Assembly (NCBI GenBank): GCA_009936825.1 | Contig: JAACDV010000047.1 | Span: 1-24,948, forward strand | Source of the DNA: Bacteroidota bacterium | GTDB taxonomy: Bacteria; Pseudomonadota; Alphaproteobacteria; Puniceispirillales; Puniceispirillaceae | Length of the DNA: 24,948 nucleotides | Direction: 5' to 3' | Part shown: piece by piece, positions 1 to 12,568 of the stretch | Numbering within the stretch: position 1 is the stretch's first letter | Layout of the letters: each line of letters opens with the position of its first letter | The notes under the pieces: model-generated | What the model was told of the DNA's origin: nothing | What the model saw: the letters and a program-made list of their open reading frames with translations, nothing else | The model's database searches: none | Position numbers and translations under genes: made by a program

Positions 1-1071
1 AAGGGTGAAGGAATTGACTGGGCCACGGCTGAATTACTGGCTTTTGGCTCGCTAGTTGAAGAAGGCAATATGGTGCGCCTGTCGGGTCAGGATTCCTGCC
101 GTGGCACCTTTAGCCAACGCCATGCCGTTCTGGTTGATCAAAACACTGAAGAGCGCTTTGCACCGCTTGCCCATCTGTCTGATGATCAGGCGATGTTTGA
201 AGTTATAGATTCTCCCTTATCCGAAGCATCGGTGATGGGGTTTGAGTATGGTTTCTCGCAAGCGGAGCCGAATGCTCTGGTCATGTGGGAAGCGCAGTTT
301 GGTGATTTTGCCAATGGTGCGCAGGTCGTGATTGATCAGTTTATTTCGTCGGGCGAAGCAAAATGGCTCCGCATGAATGCGTTGGTGCTGTTGTTGCCGC
401 ATGGCTATGAAGGTCAGGGCCCCGAGCATTCATCGGCAAGGCTTGAGCGCTATCTTCAGCTCTGCGCCGAGGATAATATGCAGGTTGTGAACTGCACGAC
501 TCCGGCCAATTATTTTCATGTGCTACGCCGCCAATTGCGCCGTGATTTCCGCAAACCGCTGATTGTGATGACGCCAAAATCATTGCTTCGTCATAAAGCG
601 TGCGTGTCGTTGCTTGCTGATATGGGCCCCGGAACAACCTTTCACCGGGTTTTGGATGAACGCGATACCAAGGTGAAATCCGGCAAGGCCAAGCGCGTCG
701 TGATCTGCAGCGGAAAGGTTTATTACGATCTGGCCTCAACGCGGGACGAAGCTGAATTGTGGGACACCGAAATTGTCCGCGTCGAGCAGATATATCCGTT
801 TCCTGCAAAAGCGCTAACCGAATTTCTGTCATTAACGCCGGGGGCGACATTCGTTTGGTGTCAGGAAGAGCCGAAAAATATGGGAAGCTGGAGCTTTGTC
901 CGTGATTTCATCGAGGATGCGATGCAAGCTGCCGGCGCGAAACAACAGCGACTGATATATGCCGGACGTGACGCCGCGGCGTCGCCTGCAACCGGAACGC
1001 TGGCAAGGCACAATTGGGAACAAAAGCAACTGGTTGCGGATGCCCTCGCTATTGCGGTTGAAAACAAATAA
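1..1071 (+). CDS. sucA: 2-oxoglutarate dehydrogenase E1 component, C-terminal part
   Basis: This is the 3' end of the gene; the reading frame is open from base 1 and ends with TAA at 1069-1071, leaving 356 residues visible. E1 is the thiamine-diphosphate-dependent decarboxylase of the 2-oxoglutarate dehydrogenase complex in the cytoplasm, passing the succinyl group to lipoyl-E2. Family hallmarks are visible: an early [17 protein letters not shown] segment, then FEYGFS and [15 protein letters not shown] in the transketolase-like pyrimidine-binding domain, [18 protein letters not shown], and a C-terminal domain with [14 protein letters not shown]. An internal ATG at 70 is not the start, because homology continues upstream of it. 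sucB follows after 60 bases and lpdA after that, so this is the start of an E1-E2-E3 operon. Identification is secure; the N-terminal half lies outside the window. Confidence 0.97.
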   Translation, partial: KGEGIDWATAELLAFGSLVEEGNMVRLSGQDSCRGTFSQRHAVLVDQNTEERFAPLAHLSDDQAMFEVIDSPLSEASVMGFEYGFSQAEPNALVMWEAQFGDFANGAQVVIDQFISSGEAKWLRMNALVLLLPHGYEGQGPEHSSARLERYLQLCAEDNMQVVNCTTPANYFHVLRRQLRRDFRKPLIVMTPKSLLRHKACVSLLADMGPGTTFHRVLDERDTKVKSGKAKRVVICSGKVYYDLASTRDEAELWDTEIVRVEQIYPFPAKALTEFLSLTPGATFVWCQEEPKNMGSWSFVRDFIEDAMQAAGAKQQRLIYAGRDAAASPATGTLARHNWEQKQLVADALAIAVENK

Positions 1072-1131
1072 CGACATTCATGAATAAAAATCCGGCCATC
1101 AGGGCCAGACGTGATCTAGGAGATCAATAAC

Positions 1132-2406
1132 ATGGCAATCGAAATTACAGTGCCAGCTCTTGGCGAATCAGTGGCCGACGCGACGATTGCACGCTGGATC
1201 AAGCAAACAGGCGAGGCGGTTAAAGCCGATGAACCTGTGGTTGAGCTCGAAACCGACAAGGTAACGCTGGAGGTCCCGGCCCCGAATGCGGGAACTCTTG
1301 GTGAGATTATAGCCGAGGTTGGTGCTGTGGTTGAGGTTGGCGCGGTTCTTGCCATTTTGAATGAAGGCGCCGTACCTGCCCCAAAACAAGCTGAGCCTGA
1401 AGCGGCATCCGAATCCACGAATGATGCCGCATCCAAAACTGCTAGCAAAGCACCGGTACCTTCTGCACCTTCATCTGCAGACCCTTCTGCGGCGGCGGGC
1501 ACCCATCCCCTGTCACCAGCAGTTCGCCGTCTGGTTGAGGAAAACAATCTGAACCCCGCGGCAATAAAGGCGAGCGGCGTTGATGGACGCTTGACCAAGG
1601 GTGATGTTCTGGCGCATTTGAAAAACGCGCCGGCTGCGGCGTCTGCACCCGCCAGCATTCCCTCTGCCCAGAGTGGGCCGCGTCAGACCCCCAGTGAGGC
1701 AGATGCCGCGCGCGAAGAGCGTGTTCCGATGTCAAAGCTTCGCCGCATAATTGCCAGTCGTTTGAAGGCAGCACAGAATAATGCGGCAATGCTGACGACA
1801 TTTAATGAGATTGATATGTCGGCGTTGATGGCACTTCGCAGCGATTATCGGCAGGATTTTGAAACAGCGCATGGCATCCGCCTAGGTTTTATGGGCATGT
1901 TCGTAACCGCAGCTATTCAGGCGCTAAAAGAATTTCCAGCAGTGAATGCTGAAATCGATGGCACCGACATTATCTACAAGAATTATTACAATATCGGCGT
2001 TGCTGTTGGCACCCCTCAAGGCCTTGTCGTTCCGGTGGTTCGTAATGCTGGTGAGATGGGTTTGGCCTCTATCGAAAAACAAATTGCCGAGTTTGGAGAG
2101 CGTGCGCGAACCGGCAAAATTACCCCTGATGAAATGGCCGGGGGAACCTTCACCATCTCGAATGGCGGTGTTTATGGATCAATGATGTCGACGCCAATTT
2201 TGAACCCGCCGCAAAGCGCCATTCTGGGCATGCATAAGATCGAAAAACGACCTGTCGTTGTTGATGATGCCATTGTTATTCGGCCAATGATGTATCTTGC
2301 GCTATCCTATGATCACCGGATTATTGATGGCCGTGAAGCGGTGTCATTCCTTGCCCGGATTAAGGCCCTTGTTGAAGATCCACGTCGCCTTGTTCTTGGC
2401 GTTTAA
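1132..2406 (+). CDS. sucB: 2-oxoglutarate dehydrogenase E2, dihydrolipoamide succinyltransferase
   Basis: E2 forms the core of the 2-oxoglutarate dehydrogenase complex and transfers succinyl from lipoamide to CoA. The 424-residue protein has the expected order: one lipoyl domain (residues 1-78) with the lipoylated lysine K43 in ETDKVTLEV, an Ala/Pro/Ser-rich linker, a peripheral subunit-binding domain around 125-165 (starting [10 protein letters not shown]), a second Ala/Pro linker, and the catalytic acetyltransferase domain from about 195. The active-site motif [12 protein letters not shown] gives H395 and D399. The single lipoyl domain and the phrase [11 protein letters not shown] favour succinyl- over acetyl-transferase, as do the neighbouring sucA and lpdA. 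An AGGAG ribosome site sits about 10 bases before the ATG. The length is normal for the family. Confidence 0.97.
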   Translation: MAIEITVPALGESVADATIARWIKQTGEAVKADEPVVELETDKVTLEVPAPNAGTLGEIIAEVGAVVEVGAVLAILNEGAVPAPKQAEPEAASESTNDAASKTASKAPVPSAPSSADPSAAAGTHPLSPAVRRLVEENNLNPAAIKASGVDGRLTKGDVLAHLKNAPAAASAPASIPSAQSGPRQTPSEADAAREERVPMSKLRRIIASRLKAAQNNAAMLTTFNEIDMSALMALRSDYRQDFETAHGIRLGFMGMFVTAAIQALKEFPAVNAEIDGTDIIYKNYYNIGVAVGTPQGLVVPVVRNAGEMGLASIEKQIAEFGERARTGKITPDEMAGGTFTISNGGVYGSMMSTPILNPPQSAILGMHKIEKRPVVVDDAIVIRPMMYLALSYDHRIIDGREAVSFLARIKALVEDPRRLVLGV

Positions 2407-2442
2407 TGTATAGATAAACCCTTCACCAACGGGAGTTGGCCA

Positions 2443-3852
2443 ATGAGCGAAACCAATTTTGACCTGATCGTAATTGGCGCCGGGCCCGGCGGCTATGTTG
2501 CGTCCATTCGCGCTGCCCAGCTTGGCATGAAAGTGGCGTGCGTTGAAAAGCGTCCGACGCTTGGCGGCACCTGTTTGAATGTCGGCTGTATTCCTTCAAA
2601 AGCACTTTTAAATGCCTCGGAGCATTTTGCCGGTGCAGCGGGCGGCGGTCTTGGCGAGTTTGGTATCAACGTCGGCAAAGTTTCGCTTGATCTTGGCAAA
2701 ATGATGGATGGCAAGGATAAGATAGTGACCAGCCTGACAACGGGGATAGATTTTCTTTTTAAGAAAAACAAGATCACCCGCCTTCAAGGCAGCGCGCATA
2801 TCGACAGTTCGGGGTCCATCACCATTTCCGATGGCGATGATGCTGGGAGCTATACCGCCGAGCAGATTCTGATTGCTACGGGTAGCCATGCCTCCAGTCT
2901 GCCCGGAATCGAAATTGACGAGAAACGGATTGTCAGTTCAACCGGCGCCTTGGCGCTGGCATCAGTCCCAAAAAAGCTGGTTGTGATCGGCGCCGGTTAC
3001 ATCGGATTAGAGCTTGGTACCGTCTGGGCGCGCCTTGGCGCCGAAGTTGAGGTGATCGAATTTCTGCCGCGTATCCTGCCCGGAATGGACGATGAAATCG
3101 CCAAAAAATTCATGGCGATTGCGAAAAAACAGGGGCTAAACTTCCGCCTGAAAACAGCGGTGAAGTCGGCCAAAACAACAAAAAGCGGGGTCAGCCTTAC
3201 GGTTGAGCCTGCGGATGGAGGTACGGCTGAGGTGATCAAGGCTGATATAGCGTTGGTAGCGGTTGGCCGGCATCCGGCAACGGATGGTCTGGGGCTGGAG
3301 GCACTGGGTGTTTCGCTCAGCGAGCGGGGCCGCATCAAGGTCGATTCGCGATTTGAGACTTCGGTTGAGAATGTATTCGCGATTGGTGATGTTATTGACG
3401 GGCCGATGCTGGCGCATAAGGCCGAAGAAGACGGCGTTGCGGCGGTTGAAATGATGGCGGGCCATGCTGGTCACGTTGATTATGATCTGGTGCCGGGCAT
3501 TGTCTATACCGCGCCCGAAGTTGCCACCCTGGGTAAAAGTGAAGAGGCGCTGAAGGCTGACGGTGTTGCCTTTAACAAGGGCAGCTTTCCGTTTTCTGCG
3601 AACAGCCGCGCCCGGGCGCAGGGCCACCCTGAAGGCTTTGTGAAAATTCTGGCCTGCGCTGAAACCGATCGTGTTCTGGGTGTTCACATTATTGGGCATG
3701 AGGCGGGAACGATCATCCATGAATGTGCCACCGCGATGGCGTTTGGCGCATCAGCCGAAGATATTGCGCGAACATGTCATGGCCACCCGACCTTGAATGA
3801 GGCGGTTAAAGAGGCGGCGCTGGCGGTTGATGGCCGCGCTATCCACATGTAA
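2443..3852 (+). CDS. lpdA: dihydrolipoyl dehydrogenase (E3)
   Basis: This flavoprotein reoxidises dihydrolipoamide on E2 and reduces NAD+; it belongs to the pyridine nucleotide-disulfide oxidoreductase family. Visible in the 469 residues are the FAD-binding GAGPGGY at 12-18, the redox disulfide in GGTCLNVGCIPSK (C44 and C49), the NAD-binding GAGYIG at 183-188, a second FAD motif ending in FAIGD, and the C-terminal dimer-interface catalytic pair H448 and E453 in HPTLNEA. A GGGAG site lies 7 bases before the ATG. It follows sucB by 36 bases and is probably co-transcribed, serving the 2-oxoglutarate complex; it may also serve pyruvate dehydrogenase or glycine cleavage, which cannot be judged here. 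It faces xerC across a 48-base gap in which I see no convincing terminator. Confidence 0.97.
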   Translation: MSETNFDLIVIGAGPGGYVASIRAAQLGMKVACVEKRPTLGGTCLNVGCIPSKALLNASEHFAGAAGGGLGEFGINVGKVSLDLGKMMDGKDKIVTSLTTGIDFLFKKNKITRLQGSAHIDSSGSITISDGDDAGSYTAEQILIATGSHASSLPGIEIDEKRIVSSTGALALASVPKKLVVIGAGYIGLELGTVWARLGAEVEVIEFLPRILPGMDDEIAKKFMAIAKKQGLNFRLKTAVKSAKTTKSGVSLTVEPADGGTAEVIKADIALVAVGRHPATDGLGLEALGVSLSERGRIKVDSRFETSVENVFAIGDVIDGPMLAHKAEEDGVAAVEMMAGHAGHVDYDLVPGIVYTAPEVATLGKSEEALKADGVAFNKGSFPFSANSRARAQGHPEGFVKILACAETDRVLGVHIIGHEAGTIIHECATAMAFGASAEDIARTCHGHPTLNEAVKEAALAVDGRAIHM

Positions 3853-3900
3853 ATCGCCTAAAAAACCAGGACGGTTAAAGCTAATTTTATGAGATGGCCC

Positions 3901-4872
3901 TTAACGCGCGCGCGGGTGGGTTTCTTTGTGAAGCCGGACCAGATGCGCCGCATCGACATTTGTATATCGCTGCGTTGTTGACAGGCTGGCATGCCCCAGC
4001 AATTCCTGAATGGCACGAAGATCACCGCCATTGCCCAGAAGATGCGTGGCAAAGGCATGTCGCAGCGCGTGCGGGGTAACATGCGGCGGCAAATTCAATT
4101 CAAGACGAAGCGTTTCGACAAGGCGTTGGGTCGCGCGTGATCCGAAATTATTGCCGCGCGCACTAACGAACAATGGACCCGCCCCCAATGGCGTCGGTCC
4201 GCCTGATAATTCTGTTGGTGATGCGTTAAGATCAAACGGACAGGCTGCCGCATATTCGGCGATTGCCTCAGCAACCGCAGGCAGCACCGGAACTTCACGA
4301 ATTTTCCCGCCCTTACCGGAAATTCGCAACCAGTCGCCAATGGGTAAATCAGCGCGGGTCAGACTCAAGGCCTCGGACACGCGCAACCCGCAGCCATATA
4401 ACAGCATCAGCAAGGCAAAATCACGAAGCTTGGCCCAGTCATCGCCGCGACGATTGAAGATAGCCGCAAGAAGCGCGCGCGCGTCATCTTCAGAAACGGG
4501 TTTGGGAACTGATTTTGGCGGTTTGGGCGCGCGTAGCCAAGCAAGGTCGGGAACATCCATCCGCTGGCTACGCCCGCAAAAGCGGTAAAAACTGCGCAAG
4601 GCTGAAACGCGGCGTGCGATTGTCGATCGCGCCAGATCCCGCGCCGCCATATCGGCAAGCCATCCCCGAAACGCACGCCTATCAGGCGTCATTCCGGTAT
4701 CATCGGCAGTTGACCCAGCTTCGCGGTGCAGGAATTCACTATAATCATCAAGGTCGGATTCATAGGCAGACAGGGTGTTCTGAGGGTAGCGGCGCTCGCT
4801 GTCTAACCATGTCAGCCATGCGCGGCGGTCCGTGTCTGGCTGGCCCGTGCTTGGATCAAATCGTCCGGCCAT
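3901..4872 (-). CDS. xerC: tyrosine recombinase XerC
   Basis: A site-specific recombinase of the XerC/XerD type, which resolves chromosome dimers at dif with its partner at division. The 323 residues contain an N-terminal SAM-like core-binding domain (about 10-105) and a C-terminal catalytic domain. The full catalytic set is visible: R164 (CGLRVSEAL), K187 (SGKGGK), H268 and R271 (HALRHAFATHLL), H294 (LLGHASLSTTQ) and the nucleophile Y303 (RYTNV). The protein ends in HPRA, as Xer proteins do. XerC rather than XerD is my reading, from LFVSARG and FATHLLGNGGDLRAIQELLGH and from the placement next to priA; the second Xer protein is not in the window. The start is 6 bases after the stop of the upstream aldolase gene, so the two are probably one transcript. 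Confidence 0.88.
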   Translation of the reverse strand: MAGRFDPSTGQPDTDRRAWLTWLDSERRYPQNTLSAYESDLDDYSEFLHREAGSTADDTGMTPDRRAFRGWLADMAARDLARSTIARRVSALRSFYRFCGRSQRMDVPDLAWLRAPKPPKSVPKPVSEDDARALLAAIFNRRGDDWAKLRDFALLMLLYGCGLRVSEALSLTRADLPIGDWLRISGKGGKIREVPVLPAVAEAIAEYAAACPFDLNASPTELSGGPTPLGAGPLFVSARGNNFGSRATQRLVETLRLELNLPPHVTPHALRHAFATHLLGNGGDLRAIQELLGHASLSTTQRYTNVDAAHLVRLHKETHPRAR

Positions 4873-4878
4873 GAGTTG

Positions 4879-5532
4879 TTACAGGATTGACTGTCCTGTC
4901 CCCTTCCAATCGTTGATGAAATCCGCCAGTCCTTTGTCAGTAAGCGGGTGTTTATAAAGGGCTGACAGAATTTTGGGAGGTAGTGTGACCACATCTGCGC
5001 CCAGCATCGCCGCATCAACAACATGCTGAGTACTGCGAATCGATGCGACCAGAACTTCGGTTTCAAAGTTGAATTGATCATAGATCGTGCAAATATCGCC
5101 GATCAGCCCCATTCCATCCTGACCGATATCATCCAGCCTGCCAACGAAAGGTGAGATAAAACGCGCCCCGGCCTTGGCAGCTAAAAGCGCCTGACCAGCG
5201 GTAAAGCAAAGCGTGACATTCACCTGATGCCCTTCGTCACTCAGCGCCCGGCAGGTACGAAGCCCATCTTCTGTCAGCGGAACCTTTACCGTTACGTTTG
5301 ATGCAAGCGCGGCCAGTTTCAGGCCTTCGGCAAGCATTGTTTCATAATCGGTTGCGGCGACCTCGGCGCTGACGGGGCCGTCAACGACACTACAAATTTC
5401 TGCAATGGCTTCTAGAATGTTGCGGCCAGATTTGGCAATTAATGACGGGTTGGTCGTCACTCCATCAACGAAACCACTGGCAATATGCGTTTTGATTTCG
5501 TTTATATCGGCGCTATCGAGGAAAATTTTCAT
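4879..5532 (-). CDS. fsa: fructose-6-phosphate aldolase / small transaldolase (TalC-FSA family)
   Basis: A short class I aldolase of the transaldolase family, 217 residues, the size of the MipB/TalC/FSA subfamily rather than the classical ~315-residue TalB. The Schiff-base lysine is K83 in VTVKVPLT, and D6 in MKIFLDSAD, plus VTTNPSL (25-31) and the [18 protein letters not shown] segment, are all family signatures. Members act either as transaldolases in the pentose phosphate pathway or as fructose-6-phosphate aldolases; sequence inspection cannot tell which, and in an alphaproteobacterium with no other transaldolase this would usually be the functional Tal. It is divergent from priA and is followed closely by xerC. 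The ribosome site is weak: GGAG lies about 14 bases before the ATG. Confidence 0.9.
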   Translation of the reverse strand: MKIFLDSADINEIKTHIASGFVDGVTTNPSLIAKSGRNILEAIAEICSVVDGPVSAEVAATDYETMLAEGLKLAALASNVTVKVPLTEDGLRTCRALSDEGHQVNVTLCFTAGQALLAAKAGARFISPFVGRLDDIGQDGMGLIGDICTIYDQFNFETEVLVASIRSTQHVVDAAMLGADVVTLPPKILSALYKHPLTDKGLADFINDWKGTGQSIL

Positions 5533-5618
5533 GTCGGGAATTCCGCTCTCCGGTGTAGGTTGGTGTCGGGCTTGCCGACGCGGGCAGTCTAACCCAGCTA
5601 GCCGATCAAATCCACTGG

Positions 5619-5649
5619 CTGATTAGATGTACCCAAATGGGTCTGATTA
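5619..5649. repeat. direct repeat flanking a small inverted repeat in the fsa-priA divergent gap
   Basis: Within the 141-base gap between the divergent fsa and priA starts, CTGATTA occurs at 5619-5625 and again at 5643-5649, 24 bases apart. Between them is ACCCA-AA-TGGGT (5631-5642), a 5-bp inverted repeat. The arrangement ends about 25 bases before the priA GTG. It could be an operator or a short hairpin in the priA leader. No clear promoter boxes are recognisable in the gap, so the role is open. Confidence 0.3.
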
Positions 5650-5673
5650 AAAAAGATAAGAGAGAATAGTACC

Positions 5674-7890
5674 GTGATAGGTGCAGATGACATCTTGAAT
5701 GACGCGGATAAAAGCCGGACGAGCATCGTTCGGGTTGCCGTTGCGGTGCCGGTCGGCAAGGCGTTTGATTATGCCAGCGGCGGCTTTGGGGAATTACCAC
5801 GCGGCACGATCGTAACGGTGCCTTTCGGACCGCGCCGGGTGAATGGCATTGTTCTAGGGCCGAGCGATGCATCGGTTCCGTCAACCTCGCTCAAAGCGGT
5901 GATAAATTGCCCGGCCTTGCCGTCGCTTGAGGTTGATTTTGTCACATTTCTTGAGCGCGTTGCGGCATGGACAATGGCCCCAATTGGCGCTGTTACAAAA
6001 ATGATACTTAGCCAGCCAAAGGCGCTGCTGCCGCCGCCGCAGAAGAAACTTTTCCGCCGTCCAGATGCGCCGATCAAAGATGAAAAATTGACCTCGGCAC
6101 GGGCGCGAATTGCCGGTGTACTGGATATCGCCGGCGCGCTGTCTTCGTCTGATCTGCAACGCGAAGCAGGTGTGGGCGCGCGGGTGATCACTGGCATGCT
6201 TGCTGCGGGTGGCCTCGAGGCGGTAATGATAGCAGGCGACAGGCCGCCGCCGCTGCCCTTATCGCTGAAGGGGCCGAAACTGTCTGATGATCAGCTTGCC
6301 GCGACCGGTCAAATTGCCGAAAGACTAACGGTTGGCTTTGCCCCCTTTCTTCTGGACGGGGTAACGGGGTCGGGCAAAACCGAGGTTTATTTTGATGCGG
6401 TTCAACGGGTGCTGGATGCCGGTCAACAGGTTCTGATATTACTGCCCGAGATTGCTCTATCAGCGGCGTGGAAACAGCGGTTTCGTGACCGGTTTGGCGT
6501 GATGCCGCAGGAATGGCATTCGGATGTTGGTGAAGGCCGCAAACGTCAGGTTTGGCGGTTTGCCCAGTCAGGTGATGCCCGGGTGGTTGTTGGCGCGCGT
6601 TCTGCCCTGTTTCTGCCCTTTGCCAAGCTGGGATTAATTGTCGTCGATGAAGAGCATGAGCACGCCTATAAACAAGAAGATCAGGTTGTTTATCAGGCCC
6701 GCGATATGGCGGTGCTTCGCGCCAGCATCGAAGCCTGTCCGATTATTTTAGCCTCGGCAACACCATCGCTGGAAAGCTGGGTGAATGCGGGGATGGTTGG
6801 CGATCCGGCGCGTTATCAACGGATTTGCCTGCCGAACCGAATTGGTCGGGCCCAACTGCCTGAAATAGGTGTGGTTGACATGCGCCGCACGCCGCCGGAA
6901 CGCGGGCGCTGGTTGGCACCGCCGCTTGTCGCGGCAATCCAAGATCGGCTTGAACGGGGCGAGCAATCGCTCTTGTTTTTGAACCGGCGCGGTTATGCTC
7001 CGCTGACCTTGTGCGGCGCATGCGGGCACAAACTTACCTGCCCGAACTGCGATAGCTGGATGGTGATGCACCGGCTCGCAGGAAGAATGCGCTGCCATCA
7101 TTGTGGTTTTGAAGCACGGCCTCGCAATGACTGCTCTCAATGCGGCGAGGAAGACAGTATGCAGGCATGTGGACCCGGGGTTGAACGCCTTGCCGAAGAG
7201 GTGTTGCAGCGCTTTCCAGACGCTAGATTTGGTGTATTTTCCAGCGATACGATAACCTCCCCCGGCAGCGCTGAGGCTTTTATCAGGTCGGTAACCGACG
7301 GCGAGGTCGATATCATCATTGGCACGCAAATGGCGGCAAAGGGACATCATTTTCCGAATTTGACACTGGTTGGCATTGTCGATGCTGATCTGGGGCTTGC
7401 CGGTGGTGATCTTCGCGCCGCTGAACGCAGCTTTCAGATGTTGGCGCAGGTGGCTGGCCGCGCTGGCCGCGAAGATCGGCCCGGGCTTGCCATGTTGCAA
7501 ACGCTGGATGCCGGTAATCCGGTAATGAAGGCGATGGTGTCGGGTGACCGCGATACTTTTCTTCACAGCGAATCCGAGGCGCGCCGGTTTGCCCACATGC
7601 CGCCCTTTGCCAGACTCGCCGCATTGGTGCTTACCACACCCGATGAAAGACGGCTTCATGAGGCAATGCAGATCTTAGCGCATAATTGTCCAAATTTTCA
7701 GGGGGTGAGCGTTTTTGGCCCGAATATCGCTCCGCTGGCCTTTCTGCGGGGGCGGCATCGGGCGCGGGCTCTGGTTCAGGTTGAAAAAAACATTGATATT
7801 CAGGCTGTTATATCCAGCTGGCTTGACCAGGTGAAATTACCGTCAGGGGTGCGGCTGCAAATTGATATCGACCCTTACAGCTTCTTGTGA
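5674..7890 (+). CDS. priA: primosomal protein N', replication restart helicase PriA
   Basis: PriA binds abandoned replication forks and reloads the replicative helicase; it is a 3'-to-5' superfamily 2 DNA helicase. The 738-residue protein shows the order expected: N-terminal 3'-DNA-binding domain (about 20-110, with TVPFGPRRVNGIVLG), a winged-helix stretch, Walker A GVTGSGKT with K235, the DEEHE box at 325-329, motif III (ILASATPSLESW), and a zinc-binding insert with all eight cysteines (C447, C450, C456, C459, C474, C477, C487, C490). Helicase motifs V and VI follow (GTQMAAKGHHFP, QVAGRAGR). The start is a GTG preceded by a purine-rich AAGAGAGA. The gene is intact. The atp operon begins about 170 bases downstream, a linkage often seen in alphaproteobacteria. 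Confidence 0.96.
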   Translation: MIGADDILNDADKSRTSIVRVAVAVPVGKAFDYASGGFGELPRGTIVTVPFGPRRVNGIVLGPSDASVPSTSLKAVINCPALPSLEVDFVTFLERVAAWTMAPIGAVTKMILSQPKALLPPPQKKLFRRPDAPIKDEKLTSARARIAGVLDIAGALSSSDLQREAGVGARVITGMLAAGGLEAVMIAGDRPPPLPLSLKGPKLSDDQLAATGQIAERLTVGFAPFLLDGVTGSGKTEVYFDAVQRVLDAGQQVLILLPEIALSAAWKQRFRDRFGVMPQEWHSDVGEGRKRQVWRFAQSGDARVVVGARSALFLPFAKLGLIVVDEEHEHAYKQEDQVVYQARDMAVLRASIEACPIILASATPSLESWVNAGMVGDPARYQRICLPNRIGRAQLPEIGVVDMRRTPPERGRWLAPPLVAAIQDRLERGEQSLLFLNRRGYAPLTLCGACGHKLTCPNCDSWMVMHRLAGRMRCHHCGFEARPRNDCSQCGEEDSMQACGPGVERLAEEVLQRFPDARFGVFSSDTITSPGSAEAFIRSVTDGEVDIIIGTQMAAKGHHFPNLTLVGIVDADLGLAGGDLRAAERSFQMLAQVAGRAGREDRPGLAMLQTLDAGNPVMKAMVSGDRDTFLHSESEARRFAHMPPFARLAALVLTTPDERRLHEAMQILAHNCPNFQGVSVFGPNIAPLAFLRGRHRARALVQVEKNIDIQAVISSWLDQVKLPSGVRLQIDIDPYSFL

Positions 7891-8058
7891 GGTTTTGACA
7901 TTATTGCGGGCGTGTGACGGCATTTTTGCACCCTTCAGCGCTTGCCTTTCTGATGTGGGTATGATAGCCACCACACCGGAACAATCATGTCGCTGCAAAC
8001 CAGTGGCGGCCATGGCTTGGGCCTCCTGTTAGAACTCCTGAAGATGAGGGTTACGTCG

Positions 8059-10148
<2,090 letters not shown>

Positions 10149-10158
10149 GGTATGATTG

Positions 10159-10172
10159 CCGTCTTCGGACGG
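10159..10172 (+). other. UUCG-tetraloop hairpin between atpA and atpG
   Basis: CCGTC-TTCG-GACGG is a perfect 5-bp stem closed by the C(UUCG)G tetraloop, one of the most stable RNA loops known. It lies in the 52-base gap between the atpA stop and the atpG ATG, upstream of the GGAG ribosome site of atpG. No U-tract follows, so it is not an intrinsic terminator; a role in mRNA stability or processing is inference. Confidence 0.5.
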
Positions 10173-10200
10173 GGTTCTGCTGGTACATGGAGTCTGATGC

Positions 10201-11082
10201 ATGCCATCGTTGAAGGATCTGAAAACACGCATTAACAGCGTGAAATCGACGCAGAAAATCACCTCGGCCATGAAAATGGTTGCGGCTGCTAAACTGCGCC
10301 GTGCACAGGAATCAGCCGAAAAGGGCCGCCCTTATGCGGATCGCATGCAGCAGATCATCAACAGTCTTGCGGCAAAATCAGATATGTCATCCGCGCCGGC
10401 TCTGCTCGCTGGTAATGGCAAGGATAAAACTCATCTGCTGATTATTGTGTCAGCTGATCGCGGCCTTTGTGGCGGTTTTAACGGGTCCATCACGCGCCAG
10501 ACTCGCACCGAAGTTGCGCGCCTGCAAGGCGAAGGCAAAACGGTAAAGCTGTTGATGGTTGGCCGTAAGTCGGCCGATGCGCTGCGACGTGATCTGGGTG
10601 ATCTGTATATTGACCGGTTGGAAGGTATCCAAGGCACCGCGGTGTCATTTGCCGACGCCGCCGGCATTGGCGAGACGGTGCGTTCGGGATTTGAGAATGG
10701 TGATTTTGACGTCTGTACAGTCATTTTCAACAAGTTCAAGTCAGCCATCGCGCAAGAGGTAACGCTGAAAAAGCTGATCCCTGCCGAAGTGGATGCAAGC
10801 GAAGATACGGCTGATGCCAGTGATGGTGTCACTTACGAATATGAGCCAGAAGAGGACGAACTTCTGGCCGCTGTCCTGCCGCGTAATATTTCAACGCAGA
10901 TGTACAGCGCGTTATTGGAATCCTCTGCATCCGAGCTTGCTGCCCGGATGACAGCTATGGACAATGCCACCCGTAATGCGGGTGATCTGATCGACCGTCT
11001 GACGCTTGTGTATAACCGCACGCGTCAGGCAACAATTACCAAGGAACTGATCGAAATCATTTCCGGCGCCGAAGCGGTGTAA
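10201..11082 (+). CDS. atpG: F1Fo ATP synthase subunit gamma
   Basis: Gamma is the central rotor shaft of F1. The 293-residue protein begins [20 protein letters not shown], the conserved N-terminal coiled-coil helix, with [14 protein letters not shown] following. The central Rossmann-like part contains [14 protein letters not shown], and the C-terminal helix has [15 protein letters not shown] and ends [14 protein letters not shown], again diagnostic. An acidic stretch around residues 199-220 is the variable region of the family. GGAG about 9 bases before the ATG is the ribosome site; an out-of-frame ATG at 10197 just upstream is ignored. Third gene of the F1 operon; length is normal. Confidence 0.97.
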   Translation: MPSLKDLKTRINSVKSTQKITSAMKMVAAAKLRRAQESAEKGRPYADRMQQIINSLAAKSDMSSAPALLAGNGKDKTHLLIIVSADRGLCGGFNGSITRQTRTEVARLQGEGKTVKLLMVGRKSADALRRDLGDLYIDRLEGIQGTAVSFADAAGIGETVRSGFENGDFDVCTVIFNKFKSAIAQEVTLKKLIPAEVDASEDTADASDGVTYEYEPEEDELLAAVLPRNISTQMYSALLESSASELAARMTAMDNATRNAGDLIDRLTLVYNRTRQATITKELIEIISGAEAV

Positions 11083-11109
11083 CGGAAATCAGGATTAATC
11101 GCGGAGTAG

Positions 11110-12537
<1,428 letters not shown>

Positions 12538-12568
12538 GCGGACTGCGGGCGTAAAGGAGTAAGGCCAG

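Noticed and set aside
1116..1658. 180-codon Ala/Ser/Thr-rich minus-strand open frame over sucB
   Set aside because: It mirrors the Ala/Pro linker and lipoyl domain of sucB, where GC-rich codons keep the antisense frame open.
3136..3720. 194-codon minus-strand open frame inside lpdA
   Set aside because: Antisense shadow of a fully conserved lpdA; content is compositional only.
3853..3900. Terminator between lpdA and xerC
   Set aside because: Convergent genes make one likely, but no stem of useful length followed by a T-run is visible.
4010..4588. 192-codon plus-strand open frame inside xerC
   Set aside because: Antisense to the xerC catalytic domain; no family signal.
6748..7659. 303-codon open frame on the minus strand inside priA
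   Set aside because: It lies wholly antisense to priA, whose helicase motifs and eight zinc cysteines are intact; the translated frame has no recognisable domain or ribosome site.
7895..7926. TTGACA at 7895 as the atp operon promoter
   Set aside because: The -35 box is perfect but nothing resembling a -10 lies 16-18 bases downstream; TATGAT at 7960 has no partner either.
8022..8049. CCTC/GAGG pairing that could hide the atpH ribosome site
   Set aside because: Only four base pairs with a 20-base loop; too weak to claim.
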